From: Mariniphaga sp041687255
GTDB lineage: Bacteria > Bacteroidota > Bacteroidia > Bacteroidales > Prolixibacteraceae
Assembly: GCA_041687255.1 (NCBI GenBank)
Contig: JAWLCL010000017.1
Coordinates: 46,950 to 110,949 of the forward strand
Direction of reading: 5' to 3'
Length of the DNA stretch: 64,000 bases
Numbering within the stretch: position 1 is the first letter of the stretch; every line of letters starts with the position of its first letter. The notes beneath the pieces are model-generated. The model was given only the letters and a program-made list of their open reading frames with translations, was not told the origin of the DNA and did not search any database. Below are positions 36,321-44,313 of the stretch, piece by piece. Both the position numbers and the translations under genes were made by a program.

Positions 36321-37179
36321 TATCTGCGGCGCACATGATGCATCAAATAATAAAGTTTTTTCTGCGCCGCATACTCCCCTTGCCACGGAGCCGTCATTGC
36401 GCGCGCAGCAAAGCAATCTTAGGCTATCATGCAGATACCTTCATATGAAAGGCCGAATAAAGTTATTCACCATGAAGTTCGGTTTGATTACCGGGGGTAA
36501 CTTAGTAGCCGTTAGTATAGCCCACAACCGCGACCTTATTATTTTATTAATATCAGTAATTATTATAAATCTCATTGCCGGAAAACAAAAAAATATGCAA
36601 ATAAGGGAATAAGGTTTGGGGTGATATTGTATCGGCCCGGCTGCTGAGGTGAGCAATTAAAATAAGGTTTTTAAGAAACTATGAATATTTTTAGGCACAA
36701 TGAAATAATGACTCTTTTCAGAACTACCTTTACTTATGATTCTGTACAATGGATTCGTTAATGGAGCAGTGGTCTTAGTCCTGCTTACATACCTTGTTCA
36801 AAAAATATATGTGATTGACAGATAATAAATTGCATGGTGATATCATTGCGAGTTTTCACCCCAAAAAAAAATGGGGCACAATGCTGATATGACAGGAATT
36901 GAAGTTTATATTATAAGTGTCTCTTCTTTGTGTTTTCTTGGTGCCTTAGGGCCTTGGTGGCAAAATAAAAAAAAGCTACAAAGCCACCAAGCCCACGAAG
37001 GTTTCACAAAGTACCCGGTGCGGTTTTTTGTTTCAGCCATAATCATAAAATAAAGTGCATTATTTCTCATTGTGCCCAAAAAATTTTGGATAAAAATTCG
37101 CAATGATGGCATCGTCGCGGGGGCACCATGCAGCGCATAAGATACTGTGTTATTTGATGCAACATTTGCGCCGAAGATA
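36321..37179. mobile_element. Nested inverted-repeat element (MITE-like), about 860 bp, no coding capacity
   Basis: The outer arms 36321-36379 and 37121-37179 are inverted copies with about 47 of 59 matching bases, and weaker similarity continues inward to 36401 / 37099. A middle pair shares GGCACAATG and AATAATG (about 36690-36716 and 37050-37078). An inner pair (36925-36961 and 36983-37011) shares CTTTGTG and CTTGGTGGC around an A-rich loop. There is no credible ORF. It fills the gap between the serine hydrolase and EF-G2 genes. It is probably a non-autonomous element or several nested insertions. Confidence 0.6.
36388..36419. repeat. REP-like GTCATTGCG repeat, short form
   Basis: The sequence has GTCATTGCG, then AAGCAATCT, so ATTGC and GCAAT can pair. 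It is the short version of the repeat at 46601 and 49412, without the internal hairpin. It sits just inside the left arm of the nested inverted-repeat element. Confidence 0.6.
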
Positions 37180-37219
37180 AAGCCTCCTTTCAGTTAGTTA
37201 TACAGCAGGCAATAACACG

Positions 37220-37253
37220 AAAAAACCCCGATCCTTTCGAACCGGGGCTTTTG
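37220..37253 (-). terminator. Rho-independent terminator of the EF-G2 gene
   Basis: On the minus strand CCCCG and CGGGG enclose a loop and are followed by six T. The hairpin starts about 29 bp after the stop codon at 37282. Confidence 0.85.
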
Positions 37254-37281
37254 GTTATAGTAAAATAGATTAGAAATGGTT

Positions 37282-39438
37282 CTATTCTTCTTCCTGCTCA
37301 GCCTCGTATGCTTTCAGCAACTCATCCTGTACTTCGGCAGGCACTTTTTCATACCCGTCGAACGATACGTTGAAAACACCACGGCCACCGGTGATTGAAC
37401 TTAAAGAGGTGGCATATCTGAACATCTCTTTCTGCGGTACTTTGGCGGAAATCTTTTCCATTCCGCGCTCAGAACCCATACCCATAATCATGGCACGACG
37501 TCCCTGCAAATCGCTCATTACATCGCCCATGCGGTCGGACTGTACCCACACTTCCAGGTTTAAAACCGGCTCCAGGATTTTAGGGCCTGCATTTTTAAAG
37601 GCTTTGCTGAAGGCATTACGGCCTGCAAGTTTAAAGGAAATTTCATTGGAGTCAACCGGGTGCATCTTACCATCGTAAACATACACCATGATGTCACGTG
37701 CATAGGAACCGGTCAGAGGACCTTCTTCCATCTTTTCCATAATCCCTTTCAGGATGGCAGGCAAAAAACGCGCATCGATTGATCCTCCTACAATACTGTT
37801 GATGTACACCAGCTTACCTCCCCATGGCAGCGGATGTTCCTGTACGTCGCGAACCGATATTTTCTGTTCTTTATCGCCAAACTTGAAGGATGTTTTGGGA
37901 GCAGTACCGTCAACATAAGGCTCAATAATCATATGTACCTCACCAAACTGGCCGGCGCCGCCCGATTGTTTTTTATGCCTGTAATCGGCCTGTGACGGTT
38001 TTGTAATGGTTTCCCGGTAAGGAATCCTGGGCTGTATATAGTCGACATCAATTTTATGAATGTTATCGAAATACCATTTCAATACGTTCAGGTGGTATTC
38101 TCCCTGACCATGTACCAGCAACTGCTTCAGTTCTTTTGAATATTCAATAACAAATGTCGGGTCTTCATATTTCAGTTTGCTTAAAATCTCACCAATCTTT
38201 TCATCGTCGGCTTCATTGGCTGCTTTAACGGCAATGGTGTGTTTTGACGCCGGGAATTTAATGGGTTCGTATTTTGTGTCGGCCTCTTTGGTAGAAAGTG
38301 TCTGATTGTATTTTGTATCTTTCAGTTTAACTGTACAGCCAAGATCGCCTGCATTCAGCTCTTCCACTTTTTCGCGCATCTTGCCTGCTGAAGCAAACAC
38401 TTGCGAAAGCCTTTCCTTGTTTCCTGATTTTGTATTTATAAGATCGAGTCCTTCTGTAATTTTCCCTGACATCACCTTGAAAAAGGTGATTTCACCAACA
38501 TGCGACTCCACTGCTGTTTTAAAAACAAACAAACTGGGTTCAGCCGATGAATCCATTTTCAGTTCTTTTCCACCCACAACAGCTCTCATAGGGCGCTCAA
38601 CAGGTGATGGTGCAATGTTTACAATGAATTCCATCATACGACCAACCCCGATATTTTTTTTGGCACAGGTACAGAATACCGGGTATAGGCTTCGTTGAAG
38701 CATTCCCAGCTTCATTCCCTTGCGCATTTCATCTTCTGTAAGCGAGCCTTTGTCGAAATAAAGTTCCATGAGGGCTTCCTCATTTTCAGCAGCCATTTCA
38801 ACCAATTCATTGTGCAGCTCATCTGCCTTGTCTTTTTCTGAATCCGGAATATCTAATACCTCCGGCGCGCCGCCGTTGGCAGGATACTTGTACATTTTCA
38901 TTTTCAACACATCAATGATGGATGAAAAACCGGGACCTGCATCCAATGGATATTGTACAGTTGTTACTTTATTTCCAAACACCGATTTGCATTGTTCCAA
39001 TGCTGAATCATAATTAGAAGTGTCGTGATCAAGCTGGTTAAAAACAAACATCAGCGGCACATCTGTATTCTCGGCATGACGGGCAGCAGCAACAGTTCCT
39101 GATTCTACGCCATTGGTGGCATTTACAAGCATAAGCCCCAGGTCGGTAACATTTAACGATGAAACCACACCCCCTGCTAAATCATCCATTCCCGGAGTAT
39201 CCAATACATTTATTTTTGCCCCGTTGTATTCGGTGTATAAGAGTGTTGACAATACCGAATTGCCATATTCCTGTTCGATTAAATTATGGTCGGATACTGT
39301 ATTCTTAGAGGTAACTTCGCCCCTCCGGTTAATTACTCCACCCTCAAACAGCATGGACTCTGCGAGGGTGGTTTTTCCACTGCCAGCATTACCTATTAAA
39401 GCAATGTTTCTGATTTGCTCAGTTTTGTAAACTTTCAT
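37282..39438 (-). CDS. Elongation factor G paralogue (EF-G2 type) with altered GTPase motifs
   Basis: This 718-residue protein has the full EF-G domain order. The P-loop is GNAGSGKT (16-23). The G3 motif is DTPGMDD (80-86), with Met84 where canonical EF-G has the catalytic His of DTPGHVD. The G4 motif is NQLD (134-137) in place of NKxD, and the switch I RGITI block is absent. Domains II-V follow, with YRHKKQSGGAGQFGEV and ending EVQDELLKAYEAEQEEE. From memory, Bacteroides thetaiotaomicron has an EF-G2 paralogue reported to translocate without GTP hydrolysis and to matter during starvation and gut colonisation. This gene has the features expected of that group. It is monocistronic. Confidence 0.88.
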   Translation of the reverse strand: MKVYKTEQIRNIALIGNAGSGKTTLAESMLFEGGVINRRGEVTSKNTVSDHNLIEQEYGNSVLSTLLYTEYNGAKINVLDTPGMDDLAGGVVSSLNVTDLGLMLVNATNGVESGTVAAARHAENTDVPLMFVFNQLDHDTSNYDSALEQCKSVFGNKVTTVQYPLDAGPGFSSIIDVLKMKMYKYPANGGAPEVLDIPDSEKDKADELHNELVEMAAENEEALMELYFDKGSLTEDEMRKGMKLGMLQRSLYPVFCTCAKKNIGVGRMMEFIVNIAPSPVERPMRAVVGGKELKMDSSAEPSLFVFKTAVESHVGEITFFKVMSGKITEGLDLINTKSGNKERLSQVFASAGKMREKVEELNAGDLGCTVKLKDTKYNQTLSTKEADTKYEPIKFPASKHTIAVKAANEADDEKIGEILSKLKYEDPTFVIEYSKELKQLLVHGQGEYHLNVLKWYFDNIHKIDVDYIQPRIPYRETITKPSQADYRHKKQSGGAGQFGEVHMIIEPYVDGTAPKTSFKFGDKEQKISVRDVQEHPLPWGGKLVYINSIVGGSIDARFLPAILKGIMEKMEEGPLTGSYARDIMVYVYDGKMHPVDSNEISFKLAGRNAFSKAFKNAGPKILEPVLNLEVWVQSDRMGDVMSDLQGRRAMIMGMGSERGMEKISAKVPQKEMFRYATSLSSITGGRGVFNVSFDGYEKVPAEVQDELLKAYEAEQEEE

Positions 39439-39537
39439 TTTATTATCGTTTTTTAATTCATATTCGACCTCTCTTCAAATTGCCGGAAAAAAGGTCACCA
39501 AAATTAGCAAATATTTATTAACGATCAAGTTTATTGT

Positions 39538-39545
39538 TATTTTTG
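39538..39545 (+). promoter_or_regulatory. -7 box of the TonB-dependent receptor gene
   Basis: TATTTTTG matches TAnnTTTG, 18 bp before the ATG at 39564. The divergent EF-G2 gene starts at 39438. Confidence 0.45.
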
Positions 39546-39563
39546 GCCTTCGAATAGATTGGC

Positions 39564-41891
39564 ATGATTAGATTTATAATTTTACTCACAGTTTCTTCCT
39601 TCTTTCTCCTGCAGACATACGCCCAGAACTCGTTTGTTTTGAGTGGAAATATTACCGATGCAGAAACAGGAGAAAACCTGCCGGGTGCATCAGTAGTGGT
39701 GAATGGCCCGGGTTCGGAGGGAACTGTTTCAAACAGCTATGGATTTTATTCGCTTTCTTTAATGCCGGGGAACTACAGCGTACGCTACCAGTATATCGGA
39801 TATGAAACAACCGTCAGGGAGATTGAGCTTAACGAAAATCTTAAGCTCGATGTGGAACTGGATGCGGCAAATTATGTTTTAGGCAACGTTGTAGTGGTTG
39901 GAGAACAGGCCGATAGAAACGTGACTTCTGTCGACATGGGCAAGGTTCAGATGGTTCCTAAAAGGATAGAAAGCATACCGATAATTTTTGGTGAAGCCGA
40001 TATTCTGAAAACAATCCAGCTTACGCCGGGAGTCAAGTCCGCAGGGGAGGGAAATTCGGGATTTTATGTTCGCGGGGGAGGTATCGACCAGAACCTGATA
40101 TTGCTTGATGAAGCCCCTGTGTACAGCGCATCACATCTGCTGGGGTTTTTCTCGGTGTTTAATTCCGAATCCATTAAAAACGCTACCCTGTACAAAGGTT
40201 TTGTGCCGACAGAATACGGTGGCCGCGCCTCCTCTGTCCTCGATATCCAGATGAAGGAGGGCAATCTGAAAAACAGGAGCCTTACAGGAAGCCTGGGCCT
40301 TATTTCATCAAACCTTACCCTGGAAGGCCCGCTGGTTAAGGATAAAAGTTCGTTTATGCTGAGCGGCCGGCGTACATATGCCGACTTGTTCCTTAACTTT
40401 TCAAAAGATGAAGATATACGCAACACTTTTCTCTATTTTTACGACATCAATCTGAAAACAAACTATAAGCTGAACAGCCGGAACCGCATCTATCTGTCGG
40501 GATACCTGGGAAGAGACGATTTCGGATATAAAGACGAATTCGGTTTTGACTGGGGAAGCATTACCGGTACTTTCCGGTGGAATCACATCTTCAGCGAACG
40601 GTTGTTTTCCAATACCTCCTTTATATTCAGCAACTATTCATACGATATTAACCTTCTGAACAACTTCGACCTTGTAATACGCTCGGAAATTCAGGATTTA
40701 AACCTGAAACAGGATTTTTCATGGTACGCCGCTTCCAACCATACGCTTAAATTCGGGATAAATGTTATCAGCCATACAATTTTGCCCGGTGAGGTTACAA
40801 TGAATGAGGGTAATGGTGGTTTTGTTCCTCCTGATGATATTTCCCGGCGAAAGGCTTTGGAATGGGCTGCTTACATCTCCAATGAGCAGCGATTGGGCGA
40901 CAGGATAAAGCTTAATTATGGCCTTCGCCTTTCATTATTCAGCAATATTGGTCCGGGAGAATTTTACGAATTCGACGACAGCGGAGAACTGGTTGAAACA
41001 TTGGATGCAGGTAAGGGGGAGTTCTTTAAAACCCAGGGTGGCCTTGAACCTCGTTTGGCTCTAAATTATCTGCTGGATGAACAAAGTTCGCTGAAAGCTT
41101 CCTATAACCGGATGTATCAGTTCCTGCACCTGCTCAGCAATACCACAACAACAACTCCAACCGATTTATGGTTACCAAGCAGCAATAATGTGAAGCCGCA
41201 GATTGCCGACCAGGTTTCACTGGGATATTTCCGCAATCTGAAAAACAATACCTACGAGTTTTCGCTGGAAACCTATTATAAAAAACTGAAGAACCAGATT
41301 GACTATAAAAACGGAGCTGACCTGATTTTCAACTCAACCGTGGAGTCCGAACTGGTGTTTGGCAGGGGCTGGGCCTACGGTGCCGAACTGATGCTCCAAC
41401 GAAACACGGGGAGGCTAAACGGGTGGATAGGTTATACCTGGTCTAAAACAATGAGGCAATTCGACGATATAAATAACGGCAATCCTTATCCTGCCAGGCA
41501 CGACCGCACCCACGACGTTTCGGTAGTGGCCATGTACGATATTGGTAAGAAGCTGAAAGTTTCGGCTACCTGGGTGTATTATACAGGCAATGCCGTGACC
41601 TTTCCCGGCGGCAGGTATGAAATTGAAGGTAAAATCATTCCTTATTACACCCAACGGAACGGTTATCGCATGCCTGACTATCACCGGCTGGATCTGGGAC
41701 TGGTATGGCAGCGGAAAAAAACCGATAAGTTTGAATCAAGTTGGAACTTCTCGGTTTACAATGCCTATGCCCGTGAGAATGCCTATTTTATAGAGTTCCG
41801 CACAAAAGAAGACAACCCGGCAGAAACCGAAGCCGTCCAGGTTTCACTGTTCAAGGCAATACCTTCGGTGAGCTACCGGTTCCGGTTCTAG
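39564..41891 (+). CDS. TonB-dependent outer-membrane receptor with carboxypeptidase-regulatory-like N-terminal domain
   Basis: This 775-residue protein has a signal peptide (1-20, ending TYAQN). A CarboxypepD_reg-like domain follows (about 24-110: LSGNITDAETGENLPGASVVV, SNSYGFYSLSLMPGNYSVRYQYIGYE). The plug (about 120-240: TIQLTPGVKSAGEGNSGFYVRGGGIDQNLILLDEAPVY) precedes a 22-strand-type barrel ending SYRFRF. It imports an unknown substrate across the outer membrane using TonB energy. The DUF4249 lipoprotein gene 474 bp downstream is its usual partner type. The TonB proteins at 3377 and 4604 are possible energisers. Confidence 0.93.
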   Translation: MIRFIILLTVSSFFLLQTYAQNSFVLSGNITDAETGENLPGASVVVNGPGSEGTVSNSYGFYSLSLMPGNYSVRYQYIGYETTVREIELNENLKLDVELDAANYVLGNVVVVGEQADRNVTSVDMGKVQMVPKRIESIPIIFGEADILKTIQLTPGVKSAGEGNSGFYVRGGGIDQNLILLDEAPVYSASHLLGFFSVFNSESIKNATLYKGFVPTEYGGRASSVLDIQMKEGNLKNRSLTGSLGLISSNLTLEGPLVKDKSSFMLSGRRTYADLFLNFSKDEDIRNTFLYFYDINLKTNYKLNSRNRIYLSGYLGRDDFGYKDEFGFDWGSITGTFRWNHIFSERLFSNTSFIFSNYSYDINLLNNFDLVIRSEIQDLNLKQDFSWYAASNHTLKFGINVISHTILPGEVTMNEGNGGFVPPDDISRRKALEWAAYISNEQRLGDRIKLNYGLRLSLFSNIGPGEFYEFDDSGELVETLDAGKGEFFKTQGGLEPRLALNYLLDEQSSLKASYNRMYQFLHLLSNTTTTTPTDLWLPSSNNVKPQIADQVSLGYFRNLKNNTYEFSLETYYKKLKNQIDYKNGADLIFNSTVESELVFGRGWAYGAELMLQRNTGRLNGWIGYTWSKTMRQFDDINNGNPYPARHDRTHDVSVVAMYDIGKKLKVSATWVYYTGNAVTFPGGRYEIEGKIIPYYTQRNGYRMPDYHRLDLGLVWQRKKTDKFESSWNFSVYNAYARENAYFIEFRTKEDNPAETEAVQVSLFKAIPSVSYRFRF

Positions 41892-41912
41892 GCGTGAAGC
41901 AGGGGGGAGGAA

Positions 41913-42312
41913 GTGGTGATTTGGTGGTGACTAGGTAGAGATTAAGTAGAGATTCAATAGTGATTAGTTCTTTTAATTGCCGGGCAATATTGCATAGGGA
42001 ATAACAGTTCCAGGTTCAAAGTTCAAAGTTCCCTGCTCACCATCAACCAGGTGGGTGTGTGGATTCATAGTGGCTCTGTAGGAGTCAAATATGGGTAGAA
42101 AGCCGGCCTCCCCCTGATTTCATTGTCGATGAGCAGGGCGACGACCGGGTTAATGAAGCACTATAATGGAAGCAAAATACAGCTCATAATTAAAGGATTG
42201 AGATTTTAGTTTCATGATAGGTAGAGATTAAGTGGTGATTAGGCAGAGATTTGATAAGCGCTTTCTAAAATCCTAATAAATCACAACCAATCACAACTAA
42301 ATCTCAATTAAG
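41913..42312. repeat. Degenerate 10-bp tandem repeat arrays in both orientations
   Basis: The units vary around G-T-(A/G)-G-(A/T)-GATT-A with a strict 10-bp period: five units from 41913, three from 42218, and about four inverted units from 42268. The arrays bracket about 250 bp of unrelated sequence. Their function is unknown; the one-turn period suggests DNA curvature or slippage-generated sequence. Confidence 0.5.
41969..42009 (+). repeat. About 41-bp direct repeat, copy 1 (second copy 43335-43377)
   Basis: Both copies run from CTTTTAATTG through GGCAATA and TGCATA to GGAATAACAGTT with a few differences. They flank the DUF4249 gene, one on each side in the same orientation. Confidence 0.6.
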
Positions 42313-42365
42313 AAATAACTTTTATTAGAAAAAATCACATTAAAACAACGCAGGAATTTCAGAGA

Positions 42366-43295
42366 ATGTGTAACATTGTCGCCAAAACGTTTTCCAATAC
42401 AATGATTACACAATTTACGGGGAATCAATCCATTTTGCAGCAATTTAAACTGAATCTTCATCAGCTGTTTTTTCATTATTACAAATCTCTTTTTCGCATA
42501 TCCTTCATGCTGCTTACCGCAGTATTTCTCTTTCTTCATACCGGATGTGAAAAGGTCATCGATGTCGATTTAAACGAGTCGGAGCCGGCAATAGTTGTTG
42601 AAGGAAATCTTTCATTTGGTGGGGGAGAACTGGAGGTTAAGGTGTCAAAAACAGGCAGCTATTTCAGTGATGACTCCATTGAAAAGATTGAAAATGCAGA
42701 AGTGTACCTTGAAAACGGCCCTGCCTATCGTCTAAAAGCCGAAGAAACAGGGAATGGCCTATACAAACTCACCGGTCTGCCTGCAAACCCCAATTCCACT
42801 TACCGGCTTACGGTTAAAGTTAATGAAGAAGAATACACGGGTGTTTCAGAATTAAATCCGGTGGTGAAACTCGATTCAATGAATTACGAATACATGCAGG
42901 AACAGGTATTCTTTGATGGCGGTTACCGCTTGCTGCTCTATTTTAACGATCCTCCGGGAGTGGAAAATTATTACCGCGTAAAAGTTTACAGGAATGGTGA
43001 ACCGTTCAACAGTGCGGATGATATAATTGTTTTTGACGACAGCAGTTTCAACGGTAAAGGACTAAGGTTGCGCCTGCGTACCCAAAGGTTTGAACAAGGC
43101 GACACTGCCAATGTGGAACTGCTTTCAATCGACAGAAACACCTGGGAATATTTCACAACCCTGGATGAAATCGCCAACCTGAATCCCGGCTCTCCATCGC
43201 CTGCAAATCCAATATCCAATCTCTCAAACGGAGCGCTTGGTTACTTTTCAGTTTGGGCAATGAGTTCCGCAGAAATTGTCATTCCTGAACAGTGA
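42366..43295 (+). CDS. DUF4249 outer-membrane lipoprotein
   Basis: The open frame gives 309 residues. The lipobox LFLHTGC places the lipidated Cys at about residue 60, so the true start is probably later, perhaps at 42402 or 42507. The mature protein begins CEKVIDVDLNESEPAIVVEGNLS, the classic DUF4249 opening, followed by beta-rich immunoglobulin-like regions (NAEVYLENG, ENYYRVKVYRNGEPF) and ending MSSAEIVIPEQ. DUF4249 proteins are usually encoded next to TonB-dependent receptors with a carboxypeptidase-like domain and are thought to sit on them as lids or accessory lipoproteins. The substrate is unknown. Confidence 0.83.
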   Translation: MCNIVAKTFSNTMITQFTGNQSILQQFKLNLHQLFFHYYKSLFRISFMLLTAVFLFLHTGCEKVIDVDLNESEPAIVVEGNLSFGGGELEVKVSKTGSYFSDDSIEKIENAEVYLENGPAYRLKAEETGNGLYKLTGLPANPNSTYRLTVKVNEEEYTGVSELNPVVKLDSMNYEYMQEQVFFDGGYRLLLYFNDPPGVENYYRVKVYRNGEPFNSADDIIVFDDSSFNGKGLRLRLRTQRFEQGDTANVELLSIDRNTWEYFTTLDEIANLNPGSPSPANPISNLSNGALGYFSVWAMSSAEIVIPEQ

Positions 43296-43334
43296 GGCTA
43301 TTTAACTTGTGCAGTAAGTCTGCCGATAGCACAG

Positions 43335-43377
43335 TCCTTTTAATTGTGGTGGCAATAGTGCATAAGGAATAACAGTT
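43335..43377 (+). repeat. About 41-bp direct repeat, copy 2
   Basis: It matches 41969-42009 over CTTTTAATTG, GGCAATA, TGCATA and GGAATAACAGTT, with one short insertion. Confidence 0.6.
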
Positions 43378-43894
43378 AAATTGCATAGTGCACAGAGCAA
43401 AGGGCATAGGGCTGAGGACCGGAGCCGGGAGCATAACCCCAGTATTTATGCTGGGGCCTGGAGTCACAATCCAACCTATCCCTCCTGACCTTCTTTCCTT
43501 GCACTTCCTTCAGACCAGGCAAGGATGGAATCTTTGTCAATTTTGAATAGCGTGAAATATTTAGTAATTAGTGGGTTAAGGTTTTAGTTATAGAATAGTA
43601 ATATTGAAGTAAATCTTCGAAAAGCCATCTGGTATCAAACCTGGCTGATTTAGACGTTTCCATATTATTTTATTTTTTAAACCCACTACAAACGTACGGG
43701 ATAATTCCGTATGACTGATGAACCTGAATTCAGAAAATGTGATCCTCCTTAAATTTATTTCATGATTTCATCCGTACAAAATTTAGATTTTTGTTGGAAT
43801 GGATGGAATAGACTTGCTTTAACAGGTTTTGTACATTGGCATTTGTGTTTGCAAAACATGTGGTTTTTATGACCATTTTCGTTTAAATAAGCAC

Positions 43895-43973
43895 CATACC
43901 TTCCCCATACCCGGGCCGTACCAAACTCAATGTAAATTCAATTCCAAACGGTCTTGATATGGTATTGATACCT
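43895..43973. repeat. Dispersed element with ATACCCGGG core, copy 2
   Basis: Contains CATACC, ATACCCGGGCCGTA and TATGGTATTGATACC, matching 12071-12138 block by block with a longer spacer. It lies upstream of the M13 peptidase gene. Confidence 0.5.
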
Positions 43974-44183
43974 CCTTAAACCGGTGCAGGGCTGCCGGAA
44001 AAATTCACAGGAAAAAGCTGCCGGAAATATTTCAGTTATTCTGTTGGTCATTTTGGTTACTGATTCTGCCTGCAGGATTAACAGGCATGCATCAGTACAG
44101 TCGGGCCGGTAACTGCATGGGATGGAGTGGGGGATAAATGGCCTGATGTTTGATATCCTGCAATCGTTTTTAATGAAAGATGA

Positions 44184-44191
44184 TATATTTG
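44184..44191 (+). promoter_or_regulatory. -7 box of the M13 peptidase gene
   Basis: TATATTTG is an exact TAnnTTTG match. The start codon is about 120 bp downstream. The leader contains GGTAAA / TTTACC, which can form a small hairpin. Confidence 0.45.
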
Positions 44192-44313
44192 CGCGCCTGT
44201 TGTAATTATGGTAAAGTTTTTTTTACCAATCAGCTTAAATGTTGAAAAGAGTACTGCCAAACACAGGCAATCAAAAGAATAATAACACAAAAAATAATAA
44301 TTGAACAGTTTAG

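Larger units (their letters stand above)
41892..42365. other. Intergenic region with decamer arrays, receptor to DUF4249
   Basis: No gene. It holds two runs of a degenerate 10-bp unit (GTAGAGATTA-like) at 41913-41966 and 42218-42256, and a run in the opposite orientation at 42268-42312 (AATCACAAC-like units). A direct repeat copy lies at 41969-42009. The two coding genes may still be co-transcribed through it. Confidence 0.55.
43296..44313. other. Gene-free 1-kb intergenic region
   Basis: No credible ORF. Contents seen: the second copy of a 41-bp direct repeat (43335-43377), a CCCCAG / CTGGGG hairpin (43437-43456), the second copy of the ATACCCGGG element (43895-43973), and a consensus -7 box TATATTTG (44184-44191) that probably serves the M13 peptidase gene with a leader of about 115 nt. 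Confidence 0.55.

Noticed and set aside
36397..37112. Several 60-71 codon frames on both strands
   Set aside because: They lie inside the nested inverted-repeat element, overlap each other and have no protein-like features.
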